NCBI GenBank assembly: GCA_031269465.1
Contig: JAISZB010000033.1
Coordinates: 1 to 47,286, forward strand
Reading direction: 5' to 3'
Source: Clostridiales bacterium
GTDB taxonomy: Bacteria > Bacillota > Clostridia > Lachnospirales > WQUN01
DNA length: 47,286 nt
Of the stretch, positions 19,106-27,363 are shown piece after piece. The notes beneath the pieces are model-generated. The model was not told where the DNA came from. It ran no database searches and was given only the letters and a program-made list of their open reading frames with translations. A program made the translations under genes and the position numbers. How positions within the stretch are numbered: the stretch's first letter is position 1; every line of letters starts with the position of its first letter.

Positions 19106-19575
19106 AAGAAGACCGTCCTGGCGATGTCGGAGCGGCGAATCGCCGAGCTTGATGACATCCTCAAGCGGCTATGAGGACGACCTGACGAGCAAGCAGGCAG
19201 ACGAAAGCTTCATCAAACTGTCCCGCGACTACTAGTGCAGACAGTCTTAATTGCGCTACAGTCCTATTCGGCTATAATTAAGCGTTTTATAGGCTAAAAG
19301 CATGTCGCGCAATTAAAAGCGACAGCACTAGCGCGGGCAGGACGGCCTCAAAGCCCTGTACGTCACTTTGTGGGAAGACATGAAGAAGCAGTAGAAATCC
19401 AAGCTGAATGTCAAGAATTTCATCGACGCGACAAGCAATTTGAAAGAGCAAGGCGCAACCGTCCTGCACGAGTTCACCGACAGGATACTCGTCTCTCCGA
19501 AAGATAAGAAGACAAAGACGCGGGGAGATTGAGATTGCCTGCAACTTCATCTGCGCATTTGATTTCATTTGATTT
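19106..19575 (+). pseudogene. Large serine recombinase, C-terminal remnant
   Basis: In frame from about 19106, MSERRIAELDDILKRL is followed after a frameshift near 19168 by YEDDLTSKQADESFIKLSRDY, the typical coiled-coil region of Tn4451/TndX-type serine recombinases. Beyond an inserted 100-bp element, NVKNFIDATSNLKEQG, HEFTDRILVSPKDKKTK and EIEIACNFICAF match the family's C-terminal end (a VDKF...LHEFIDKIVV...KIEI.FNFIG type sequence). The N-terminal catalytic domain is absent. Stops and frameshifts show that it is dead. Confidence 0.7.
19232..19331. mobile_element. 100-bp MITE-like insertion with terminal inverted repeats
   Basis: The ends CTAGTGC...TTAATTGCGC and GCGCAATTAA...GCACTAG form imperfect inverted repeats of about 25 bp around an interior with no gene. 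It interrupts the serine recombinase remnant right after SRDY. Its ends are unrelated to the PE family, so it is a second small element type. Confidence 0.6.
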
Positions 19576-19789
19576 CAGTCATTTGATTTCAGCAAGGTGT
19601 CGAAACCGTCGCATGAAGTATTGGGCGGCCTCGAGCAAAGAAAAACAGGCGCTAGAAGCGGCAAAGCAGACAGGCGCAAAAATGGAGTCCTAATTCATTT
19701 CAACATTTGGCTTATGGTTGGTTAATCCAGTTCCAAAATCGGAGCTTTCCTAGGCGCATGATTTTGCAGAAGCTGAAAAGCAGGAAAGC

Positions 19790-19818
19790 TATACCGATTT
19801 TCCATGAAAATCAGTATA
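19790..19818 (-). repeat. PE minimal copy, ends only
   Basis: TATACCGATTTTC-CAT-GAAAATCAGTATA: the two ends of a PE joined with no core, a 29-bp inverted repeat. Confidence 0.9.
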
Positions 19819-19852
19819 GGCACCAGCATCTGATGGCGCTATTCCGCTGTTT

Positions 19853-19880
19853 TATACTGATTTGACTGAAAATCAGCATG
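19853..19880 (+). repeat. PE minimal copy, ends only
   Basis: TATACTGATTTGACTGAAAATC followed by AGCATG: a second core-less copy, 35 bp after the first. Confidence 0.85.
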
Positions 19881-20010
19881 CAAGTCCCAATATCGGCGCA
19901 AAGCATGCCATCTCAATAGCTTTTCCCGCCTTATCAGCCACGAAGGGTCAATTATGGAGAAACGCCCACCATACTGCTTGAATCAGACTCCACATCCCGC
20001 GAAAAATCTG

Positions 20011-20039
20011 TTGTCAGGTTTCTAAGCTTATGATATTAT
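20011..20039 (+). promoter_or_regulatory. Sigma-A-type promoter of ABC importer operon 1
   Basis: TTGTCA and TATTAT are separated by 17 bp, about 125 bp upstream of the first gene of the operon. An overlapping TATAAT at 20036 would need a spacer near 19-20, so the TATTAT reading is preferred. Confidence 0.5.
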
Positions 20040-20162
20040 AATTTAGATGCGCATAAATTAACTCTGCATCAGCTATCCATGATCTGAACGAACAGGACAT
20101 GCTTGAGCCAGTTGCAGCGCCATGCTGCCATTCATCCACTTCAACAAACGGGAGGGTTGTAC

Positions 20163-21158
20163 ATGAAAAAAGAGCAAATTCTCACAAGGCTCATAGCCTG
20201 CGCGGCAGCCTTGTGCCTTCTTTCAACGGGATGTTCCGGAGATCCAGCCTCAGGCTCCAATAAGACGATTAAAATAGGCATCTTGCAGATTGTCGATCAC
20301 GTGGCGCTTGACGCCTCGCGTCAAGGCTTTATCGATGAGCTGGCCAATCAAGGCTATGTTGACGGGCAAAACATACAAATCGACTATCAGAACGCTCAAG
20401 GCGATCAGTCCAACTTAAAGGCAATGAGTCAGAAGCTGGTTTCTGATAAATCTGATCTCATCCTCGCAATCGCAACTCCTTCAGGCCAGTCTGTAGCCGC
20501 TGAAACTCAAGACATACCTATAGTCATAACCGCCGTCACAGATCCAAAGGATGCCGGTCTGGTCAACTCCAATGAAAAACCGGGCACAAATGTCACGGGA
20601 ACATCCGATATGACGCCCGTAGCACTTCAGCTGGATCTTATGCTTGAAGTTCTGCCCGATGTAAAAACCGTCGGCATCATGTACAATTCCGGTGAAGTCA
20701 ACTCCAAGATACAAGGCGACCTAGCCGTGGAAAAAGCCGCCGCTTTGGGTCTTCAATATGAAGTTGCCACTGTCACCTCCACCAATGATGTAGCTCAGGT
20801 AGCTGAATCAATCGCTTCCAGGGTAGACGTCATTTACGTTCCCACAGACAATGTTATAGCTTCTTCCATGCCTCTTTTGACTAAGATTACCGATGAACAC
20901 TCCGTACCGGTCATAGCGGGAGAAGAAGGCATGCTTGAAGGCGGCGGACTCATCACCGTCGGGATCAACTACTACAGCCTAGGATTAATGACAGGAGAAA
21001 TGGCCGTCAAAATCCTTAAGGGAGAATCACAGCCTCAAGACATGCCCATACAATACCTTGACACCAGCAGCATAGTCGTAAACAAAGTCGTCGCTGACAG
21101 GCTTGGCATAACCATCCCTCAGAACATTCTCGACTCCGCCGAAAGGATCATAGAGTAG
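20163..21158 (+). CDS. ABC importer substrate-binding lipoprotein (TrpX-like)
   Basis: ATG 20163 has GGGAGG 7 nt upstream and starts a lipoprotein signal (KKEQILTRLIACAAALCLLS) with lipobox LSTGC, so the mature protein is lipid-anchored outside the membrane. The 331 residues match the ABC_sub_bind family: IKIGILQIVDHVALDASRQG, DLILAIATPSGQSVAAE, PIVITAVTDPKDAGLV, NVTGTSDMTPVALQLDL and VGIMYNSGEVNS. Known relatives (TrpX/TrpXYZ of streptococci) bind tryptophan or other aromatic amino acids; the ligand here is not proven. It is followed by permease and ATPase genes and has a close paralogue at 32953-33996. Confidence 0.9.
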   Translation: MKKEQILTRLIACAAALCLLSTGCSGDPASGSNKTIKIGILQIVDHVALDASRQGFIDELANQGYVDGQNIQIDYQNAQGDQSNLKAMSQKLVSDKSDLILAIATPSGQSVAAETQDIPIVITAVTDPKDAGLVNSNEKPGTNVTGTSDMTPVALQLDLMLEVLPDVKTVGIMYNSGEVNSKIQGDLAVEKAAALGLQYEVATVTSTNDVAQVAESIASRVDVIYVPTDNVIASSMPLLTKITDEHSVPVIAGEEGMLEGGGLITVGINYYSLGLMTGEMAVKILKGESQPQDMPIQYLDTSSIVVNKVVADRLGITIPQNILDSAERIIE

Positions 21159-21233
21159 AAGCGCATCCATTATTCTACTGACGCGCATAGGAGAGCTCCG
21201 ATTTTAGCTTGGATTATGCCACGTAAAAGCAGA

Positions 21234-21332
21234 TATACTGATTTACTTGTGAAAGCTTCTATTTTAGAGCTTGACAGTACTTGAAAGTGGACAGCCATGG
21301 CTCCAAAATAGGCAACTCCAAATCAGCGCATA
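21234..21332 (+). repeat. PE element between importer genes 1 and 2
   Basis: TATACTGATTTACTTGTG on the left and CAACTCCAAATCAGCGCATA on the right. The arms are CTATTTTAGAGCTTGACAG and the partly complementary GGCTCCAAAATAG. A left-end fragment (21178-21200) precedes it. This is the only PE seen inside an apparent operon, in the 247-bp gap between the binding-protein and permease genes. Confidence 0.75.
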
Positions 21333-21405
21333 AAGCTGCGCATCGCTATATTCGAACAGAATTGCAGCAATACATATCTCATTGAGTCCGACAGGGGGAA
21401 CGCGC

Positions 21406-22320
21406 ATGAGCATAGACATAATAGGAACGCTTAGCATTGGCCTGCTATGGGGTGTAATGGCTGTTGGCGTCTACATTACGTTCCGCATACTGGACTTTGC
21501 CGACTTGACAGCGGAGGGTTGCTTTACCCTTGGCGCAGCTGTGGCTGCCAGACTCATAACTGTGGGCGCAAGCCCCATTGCAAGCACTTTGGCTGCATTT
21601 GCTGCAGGAGCGGCGGCTGGCGCGCTCACAGGATTCTTCCACACAAAACTCCGGATACCGCCTTTGCTTTCCGGAATACTCACAATGACAGGGCTTTATT
21701 CCATCAACATCCGCAGCATGGGCATGAAGCCTAATATACCTTTGATGTATGACAATCGCACAATTATGTCTGACTTTGCGAAAATGTTCAGCATCTCCAA
21801 TAAAATCGCCGTGTTTTGCGTCGCCCTTATATGCGTGTCAATAGTTATTTTCATACTCTGGTGGTTTTTCAACACCGAAATAGGATATGCCATGAGGGCG
21901 ACAGGAAACAACGAGAATATGATACGCGCCCTTGGAGTGAACACAAATGTGACTAAGATGCTCGGGCTTATGCTGGGAAACTCTTTGGTCGCCTTTTCAG
22001 GCGCCTTGATAGCGCAGTTCAACAGCTACTCTGACATCGGCATGGGAATAGGGACAATCGTCATAGGCCTTGCCGCCGTCATCATGGGCGAAGTCATATT
22101 CAGCGACAAAAACAGCTACAAAGGCCTGATAGCAGTTGTTCTCGGATCCATATCGTATAGATTCATAATAGCTCTTGTTCTGGAGTTAAGCCGTCTCCCC
22201 ACTACCGACACCAGAGGCATAAGCTCTATAGTCCTAGCCATAGCTTTGGCTCTGCCGCTTATAAGAAAAAGCTTAATCCGAAAAAAGCCGCCTGCTTCCC
22301 TTGAAAGGGAGGTTGCGTGA
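21406..22320 (+). CDS. ABC importer permease (TrpY-like)
   Basis: ATG 21406 is chosen with AGGGGGAA upstream; a TTG at 21382 is possible. The 304-residue, very hydrophobic protein has eight to nine transmembrane segments and belongs to the branched-chain amino acid/ribose type permeases. Marks are TFRILDFADLTAEG near the N terminus, the FFHTKLRIPPLLSGILTMTG segment and the cytoplasmic coupling loop AMRATGNNENMIRALGVN. It forms the translocation channel for the neighbouring binding protein. Its stop overlaps the ATPase start by one base, indicating coupled translation. Confidence 0.92.
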   Translation: MSIDIIGTLSIGLLWGVMAVGVYITFRILDFADLTAEGCFTLGAAVAARLITVGASPIASTLAAFAAGAAAGALTGFFHTKLRIPPLLSGILTMTGLYSINIRSMGMKPNIPLMYDNRTIMSDFAKMFSISNKIAVFCVALICVSIVIFILWWFFNTEIGYAMRATGNNENMIRALGVNTNVTKMLGLMLGNSLVAFSGALIAQFNSYSDIGMGIGTIVIGLAAVIMGEVIFSDKNSYKGLIAVVLGSISYRFIIALVLELSRLPTTDTRGISSIVLAIALALPLIRKSLIRKKPPASLEREVA

Positions 22321-23114
22321 TGCTCAAAGCCAACAATCTCAGAAAAACGTTCTCTCCGGGCACTGTCAATGAGAAATTCGCTTTGAACGGAGTTAGCCTG
22401 CAACTTGCTGAAAGAGATTTCATAACGGTAATCGGAGGAAACGGAGCGGGAAAATCCACTTTACTAAATGCCATAGCAGGCGTCTTCCCGATAGATTCTG
22501 GAGATATCTTCATCGACAGCAAAGACGTAACCAAATATCCCGAGCATAAAAGATCCCAATTTATAGGAAGAGTATTCCAGGATCCTATCATGGGCACCGC
22601 TTCCAGCATGACAATTGAAGAAAACCTCGCCATGGCTCACCGCAGAGGCAAGCCTAGAGGACTTGGATGGGGCATCACTAATGATGAAAGAGCACTGTTC
22701 ATCGACCACTTAAAGATCTTGGGCCTCGGACTCGAGAACAGGCTGACTTCAAAAACCGGCCTTTTGTCGGGAGGCCAGCGTCAAGCGCTCACTCTCCTGA
22801 TGGCGACGATTCTAAAGCCGCGCTTATTGCTTCTAGATGAGCATACCGCAGCCCTAGATCCCAAGACCGCCCAAACCGTGCTGGATCTCACCGAGCGCAT
22901 AATATCTGAAAACCAATTGACAGTAATCATGGTAACGCATAATATGAAAGACGCCTTGAAAACAGGAAACCGCATCGCCATGATGCATGAAGGCGATATA
23001 ATTCTTGATATAGGCTCCGATGAAAAGAAAAGCCTTCATGTCTCCGATTTGCTTGAGATGTTTGAAAAAGCTAGCGGAGACCAAATCTCAAGCGATCGGA
23101 TGCTTCTAAGCTAG
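22320..23114 (+). CDS. ABC importer ATP-binding protein (TrpZ-like)
   Basis: The ATG overlaps the permease TGA (TGATG), with GGGAGG upstream. The 264-residue ATPase has Walker A GGNGAGKST (about 40), the Q-loop FQDPIMGTA, signature LSGGQRQ, Walker B LLLLDEHTAALD and the switch histidine in MVTHNM. It powers the importer with the two preceding genes. The C terminus SGDQISSDRMLLS resembles that of the paralogue ending at 31068 (SGGELANDRLLLA), supporting duplication of the whole operon. Confidence 0.95.
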   Translation: MLKANNLRKTFSPGTVNEKFALNGVSLQLAERDFITVIGGNGAGKSTLLNAIAGVFPIDSGDIFIDSKDVTKYPEHKRSQFIGRVFQDPIMGTASSMTIEENLAMAHRRGKPRGLGWGITNDERALFIDHLKILGLGLENRLTSKTGLLSGGQRQALTLLMATILKPRLLLLDEHTAALDPKTAQTVLDLTERIISENQLTVIMVTHNMKDALKTGNRIAMMHEGDIILDIGSDEKKSLHVSDLLEMFEKASGDQISSDRMLLS

Positions 23115-23129
23115 TAAAGGCGCATCATA

Positions 23130-23180
23130 TACTGACGCGCCTAGGACAGTTCCAATTTTGGGGCTTTATTATATGATTCG
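23130..23180 (+). repeat. PE left-half fragment
   Basis: TATACTGACGCGCCTAGGAC and then CAATTTTGGGGCTTTATTATA. No right half follows; about 90 bp of unassigned sequence leads to the next copy. Confidence 0.55.
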
Positions 23181-23271
23181 ACGCCAAAGGTGCTTTTCGC
23201 GGAAATTCCCCTGCAAAAATGGCTTAGATAGGCCATGCCCCAACGCCGTTTTTGACGCGCGAATCATTATA

Positions 23272-23398
23272 TATACTGATTTTCATAGAAAATTGCCTTT
23301 TTTAGCTTGACTGTACAGCGAGTGCGATTGATATCAGCTCACACCGCTCTGTGAATAATCAAGCTTCAAAAAAGGAACATTTGATGAAAGTCGGTATA
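23272..23398 (+). repeat. PE element
   Basis: TATACTGATTTTCATAGAA on the left and CATTTGATGAAAGTCGGTATA on the right. The inner arms are CCTTTTTTAGCTTGACTGTAC and GAATAATCAAGCTTC. Confidence 0.9.
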
Positions 23399-23553
23399 TT
23401 AAGTCTCCAAAACCAATGCATAGACTGCCCAAGGGCATATCGATCTCTTTCGCATTAATCCTGCGCAACCCAGAAGCGCACGCGTTGCCGATCTCGTATA
23501 GCTTCTTTTAAGAGAGTCTAAGCTTTGCTCTTGTGCCATCCCAACCAGGCCTA

Positions 23554-23634
23554 TATGCTGATTTGCATATGAAACAGCCTGTTTGAGGGCTTGATAATTA
23601 CGCATTGAGTAATCAAGTTCCAGATAGGCTCATC
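23554..23634 (+). repeat. PE element lacking its right end
   Basis: TATGCTGATTTGCATATGAAA, CCTGTTTGAGGGCTTGATAAT, then AGTAATCAAGTTCCAGATAGG. It runs straight into the next copy without its own right end. Confidence 0.6.
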
Positions 23635-23722
23635 TATACTGCTTTTTATATAAAATTACCTTTTTTGGAGCTTGAATATACAGCGAGTGCGAAATGCCGA
23701 TATCGGCATTTCGCACCACTCA
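23635..23722 (+). repeat. PE element, left half and apex
   Basis: TATACTGCTTTTTATATAAAA, CCTTTTTTGGAGCTTGAATAT, the full apex GCGAAATGCCGATATCGGC and CACCACTCAA. The right arm is missing and unrelated remnant sequence follows. Confidence 0.8.
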
Positions 23723-23868
23723 ACGTAGCGGCCTTACAGGACTTGCTTCAGAGAATTCATGTCCAGGCCGGAAATCGCGTTCATGGCCGCCGCCAAGTCA
23801 TCTCCGTTGAACCCCGCGAACAAGGCCTCCATCTTAGCCGACGCCGCATCCATTTGCTCCGACACGGA

Positions 23869-24105
23869 TTACCCTTTATGCGCTGGATAACCCACAAAGT
23901 TATTCCTCAAATCCGCATGACTAGATCGTATTCCCCCGTGCCTAGCGTCCCAACTACATACAAAGAGGCTGTGGCTGCGCTTCTCGCCTCATTGGAGGAA
24001 CAGGAGAGGCTGGAAATTGAGAAGCTTCAGAAGGACTCCAAGATAGTTGAGCAAATAATGCTATTTAAGGCGAAAGCTTATGAACTCAGTCTGCGCAAGG
24101 CATAG
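23869..24105 (+). pseudogene. Phage antirepressor (BRO-N type) fragment
   Basis: The open frame ending at 24105 carries LPFMRWITHKVIPQIRMT (the FRRWVT.EVLP.IR motif at the end of a BRO-N domain) followed by VPSVPTTYKEAVAALLASL and a helical EEQERLEIEKLQKDSKIVEQ stretch, as in prophage antirepressors (linker plus start of the C-terminal part). The start of the BRO-N domain is missing and upstream sequence is PE and remnant DNA. The stop TAG directly abuts an ATG of the next frame, so the fragment could still be translated into a short coiled-coil peptide. Confidence 0.6.
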
Positions 24106-24120
24106 ATGAGGAATGATTAT

Positions 24121-25848
24121 ATGACAAATTGGAGAGAAATTTTTGAATCCATGCCTGCAAACAGCAACGGGCTTCTGTTGCTGTTTAGAGCGTTGAAGTT
24201 GAGCAGCGCCAGAACTAAATCCCAAATGGTAGACATTCTCGTTGACATTTATTCAAAGCCAGATTTTGTAAGCATGGTATATTATGAAATGACTGATTAT
24301 GAAAAAGATTTGATTTCATATATCATTCGATGCAATCAGCAGCTGCTAGCCTCAGACTTGAATGCTATCGCTATGAAGCATGGATACCCTTATAAATCAG
24401 AAAACGCAAGGCGTTCATGCAAGCTTGCTGATTACTTCCCGTTGTCTTCAAAGCTTTACGCCCTGATGGCGGATAGATCCATGCCTTCGGAAATTGAGCT
24501 TGAACTGAGAAAACTGCTTCCTATTCCTAAGGCTGCATTTTTACCGGCTCTACCTCCTGAAGATTGGCACAGAGAAATTTCAGGCCGCGAAAATCAGTTC
24601 AAAGATTTCGATATCATGCTTCAATGCGTAAACATCAACGCCTTATCCTCTTCTAAGCAGACCGGAAACATGACAAAGGCATCCGTGCAAAAATTCTTGA
24701 ATAAAACGGGGTTCATCGAGATTGTAAGAAGCGCGCAGAAAAAACTCAAGTCAGACGATGATTTTAAAGGTTTTACCGACACAACCATAACCTTTGGCAT
24801 AGCGCAGCTTCTTTTAACCTCGGAAGTTCTGTGCATGAGCGATAATAAATACATGCTGGGCAGCAAAGCTTTGGAATTCTCTGAGATGACAACGCCTGAA
24901 AAAGCCCGATTTCTCTACGATTCGTACTTGGCCTCCAACTCAATAAATGAATTGGACAGAATCTGCGGCGTGAAACTGAGATATTCCTATAGTTTCAAGC
25001 TTCATTCCGCTCGAAGAAAAATTGCAGAATGCTTAAGCGCCATTCCTGTCAACAACTGGGTGAAGTTTTCAGATATTTCAGAGTTTTTAAGGCTATTTGA
25101 AAGGTCTATTATAAATGGGTCCAAATATATACAGGTGCTGGATGAACGCTTCTCCTCCTTCATCACCGCAACTTGGAATGACTTTGAACATCTTGCCATA
25201 AACATCTCCATTATGGAATACTTTGCTGTTCTTGGAGCTGTGGATGTCAAAATAGACTTGGCGCATCGAGAATATGGGGACATGCATCCCGAAATAACGC
25301 ATGTCAGGCTCACAGAGCTAGGCGCTTGGCTATTTGGCATTCAAAGCGACTATAAAAAAAGTTCTACGCATGCTATTGAAGGCAATTTAGGATTCATTGT
25401 CCAGCCCAACTTTGACATTGTAGTTCAAAACAAATCTGATAGATTGAGGCACGAGCTTTTTTTCGATCGTTTCTGCGAACGAGCCTCTTCAGACTTTGAA
25501 GTGACTGTCTACAAGCTCAATTTCAAAGCGATGGCAAAAGCGCTTGCCCTTAAGATCCCTATAAGTGAAATCATCTCTTACTGCGAATCGTTCTCCAGCG
25601 TCCCGATACCCGACAATGTAAGAAGCGCGCTCAACAGTTGGGATGAGCAAAGCAAGAGGATTAAAATACGTTTGGCATGCATAATCGAATCTGATGACAT
25701 TTATCTTTTGGAAGAAGTCAAAAATTACAAGGGCATGGAGGATCTGACTGAAGGCAAAATTGCTACTTCCATTATCCTAAAGCCTAACAATGAAATGAAA
25801 GTTAAATCGCTTATAGAAAAGAACAATCGATTTTGCGTCATAGAATAA
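24121..25848 (+). CDS. Helicase-associated (XPB/Ssl2 N-terminal-like) domain protein
   Basis: ATG 24121 follows GAGGAA at 7 nt; an ATG at 24106 in the same frame would add five residues. The 575-residue soluble protein has a helical N-terminal half without recognised motifs (with a conserved-looking SSARTKSQMVDILVDIYSKP). Its C-terminal third fits the XPB/Ssl2-like helicase-associated domain of bacterial proteins: RLTELGAWLFG, GNLGFIVQPNFDIVVQ, VTVYKLN and IPISEIISYCESFSSVPIPDN. There is no Walker A or DEAD box, so it has no helicase activity of its own. In many Bacillota such proteins accompany a separate XPB-type helicase; none is adjacent here. The assignment rests on the C-terminal block. 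Confidence 0.6.
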   Translation: MTNWREIFESMPANSNGLLLLFRALKLSSARTKSQMVDILVDIYSKPDFVSMVYYEMTDYEKDLISYIIRCNQQLLASDLNAIAMKHGYPYKSENARRSCKLADYFPLSSKLYALMADRSMPSEIELELRKLLPIPKAAFLPALPPEDWHREISGRENQFKDFDIMLQCVNINALSSSKQTGNMTKASVQKFLNKTGFIEIVRSAQKKLKSDDDFKGFTDTTITFGIAQLLLTSEVLCMSDNKYMLGSKALEFSEMTTPEKARFLYDSYLASNSINELDRICGVKLRYSYSFKLHSARRKIAECLSAIPVNNWVKFSDISEFLRLFERSIINGSKYIQVLDERFSSFITATWNDFEHLAINISIMEYFAVLGAVDVKIDLAHREYGDMHPEITHVRLTELGAWLFGIQSDYKKSSTHAIEGNLGFIVQPNFDIVVQNKSDRLRHELFFDRFCERASSDFEVTVYKLNFKAMAKALALKIPISEIISYCESFSSVPIPDNVRSALNSWDEQSKRIKIRLACIIESDDIYLLEEVKNYKGMEDLTEGKIATSIILKPNNEMKVKSLIEKNNRFCVIE

Positions 25849-25867
25849 ATAGGACATTATGCTTGTT

Positions 25868-25955
25868 TGAATATTTATTATATTTCTATTTGGAGCTTTA
25901 GTATTTAGGTCTCCTGTATAATAAAGCTCCAAATAGAAATACCTTTGACTGCTAA
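25868..25955 (+). repeat. PE-related inverted repeat
   Basis: TATTTCTATTTGGAGCTTTAGTA and TATAATAAAGCTCCAAATAG plus AAATA form a stem of about 23 bp around TTTAGGTCTCCTG. The outer ends are worn, and the copy abuts the next element. Confidence 0.7.
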
Positions 25956-26081
25956 TATACTGAAAAACAGCCTTATTTGGAGCTTGATTATAAAGCGAGT
26001 GCGAAATGCTGCATCTGCATTTCACACCACTCAATGGACAGTCAAGCTCCAAAAAAGGATCATTTGATGAAAATCGGCATA
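25956..26081 (+). repeat. PE element
   Basis: TATACTGAAAAACAGCC on the left and CATTTGATGAAAATCGGCATA on the right. The inner part is GCGAGTGCGAAATGC, GCATTTCACACCACTCAATGG and ACAGTCAAGCTCC. Confidence 0.9.
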
Positions 26082-26379
26082 TCATCCTCGGGATTTTAAT
26101 TAATTAGCTTATTGGCTTATCAGTTTATTATATGTTTCCTGAAAATCTTGCACAAAATAACATCTTTGAAATATTATAGGCAGTGGGGCTTCGTACAAGC
26201 AAATTTCGTCCTCCACATAAGCGATGTGAACAGGCAAATAGTCTCAGTGGATAATACTCTTCATATGTGCTTTGATATCACGCTGGTTTAAATGAGACGA
26301 TTTTTGAAAAGTTTAATCCAATGAAAATCATAAGCTTATGAAATGTGAAGATGGATAATAAGGCTTCAGGAGGTGCAAA
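26082..26379. other. Intergenic leader region of the SleB-like gene
   Basis: AT-rich sequence without a gene. A possible weak promoter (TTGCAC at 26148, TATTAT at 26172, 18-bp spacer) could serve the downstream gene. No other structure was recognised. Confidence 0.35.
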
Positions 26380-27108
26380 ATGAAATTCAGTTACGGAAAT
26401 TGGCCTTCATCTAAAAAGGCCGACTTTGCAGATGTTTATGACGATCCTAAAAAACGCATGGGCGAATTTAGCTTTTTATCCCTTGATTCAGCGCTTAAGG
26501 AAAGCCTCGCTTTCTCTTCTTTAGCCAATCCTTCATGGACGAGAGCAAAAGACTGGTCATACAAGGGCATAGTAAACGACAAAGACTTCAAACTCCTATC
26601 AGCAAGATCAATAATGGCTAGAACTATATACGCTGAAAACATACATGCAGGGAAAGGAGAATCAAGGCAAAATGCGATGCTTGCAACAGCCAACGTCATA
26701 AAAAACAGAGTCGCTAACCCGAACTATAAAAACGACGGAAAAAGCGTAGTACTAGATCCTTGCGCTTTCAGCTGCATGTCAGACGGAAATATCGGAGTCA
26801 GCAATCCAGCATACTTCTCATCAGACATCCATTTTTGGCTGTACGCTCTCACTCTGGCGGATCACATGTTCAATGCCGCGCGTCCAATCCGAAACAATCT
26901 TCCGTCAGCTGACTATCTGTTTTTCTATAATGTCTCCAATTCAATGCCTTTTTACATTTACAAAAAGGAAATCGGAACTTTCATTCCCTGCACACTTGAA
27001 AATATAGTAAAAGCAACGCATTTCAAATACCGCCAGGGATACTATAAAATAGCCTTTGCGCCGGTATTGTTTGACAAAACGGCCTTTTACGGCTGGAATG
27101 ACAGATGA
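26380..27108 (+). CDS. SleB-type cell wall hydrolase
   Basis: ATG follows AGGAGGTGC. The 242-residue protein carries a Hydrolase_2 (SleB/CwlJ) domain from about residue 72: LLSARSIMARTIYAENIHAGKGESRQNAMLATANVIKNRV (quoted in parts: ARTIYAEN with the catalytic Glu, and TANVIKNRVANP) and VLDPCAFSCMSDGN. SleB and CwlJ relatives cleave peptidoglycan, in spore formers during germination. No signal peptide, LysM or SPOR domain is visible; the N-terminal 70 residues are unassigned, so export is unexplained (CwlJ also lacks a signal and is placed in the spore coat). A PE element begins on the base after the stop codon. Confidence 0.8.
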   Translation: MKFSYGNWPSSKKADFADVYDDPKKRMGEFSFLSLDSALKESLAFSSLANPSWTRAKDWSYKGIVNDKDFKLLSARSIMARTIYAENIHAGKGESRQNAMLATANVIKNRVANPNYKNDGKSVVLDPCAFSCMSDGNIGVSNPAYFSSDIHFWLYALTLADHMFNAARPIRNNLPSADYLFFYNVSNSMPFYIYKKEIGTFIPCTLENIVKATHFKYRQGYYKIAFAPVLFDKTAFYGWNDR

Positions 27109-27223
27109 TATACGCCTATTTTGGAGCTTGATCATCTACTTTCCAGGCGCGATTGATATCGACTTTCGCACTCGCAGTATAATCAAGCTCCAAAAAAGGC
27201 AGTTTTCTTTGAAAATCAGTATA
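27109..27223 (+). repeat. PE element starting at a stop codon
   Basis: Begins TATACGCCTATTTTGGAGC directly after the TGA of the SleB-like gene and ends TTTGAAAATCAGTATA. The inner part is CAGGCGCGATTGATATCGAC and CTCGCAGTATAATCAAGC. The left outer arm is missing, as if replaced by the gene end. Confidence 0.8.
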
Positions 27224-27308
27224 GCGCTCGACTCGCAGCCAAGCTTAAAGGCAGTTAGTGCGAAAGAACCAGCAGGATTTGATAAAGCCAGCCATTAAGC
27301 GCCATAAT

Positions 27309-27331
27309 GGTTCATCTGCAAATCAGTATAT
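27309..27331 (+). repeat. PE right-end fragment
   Basis: GTTCATCTGCAAATCAGTATA only; no core or left arm nearby. Confidence 0.6.
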
Positions 27332-27363
27332 TTTAGAGAGATTCTTTGAAACCGAAAGGACTG

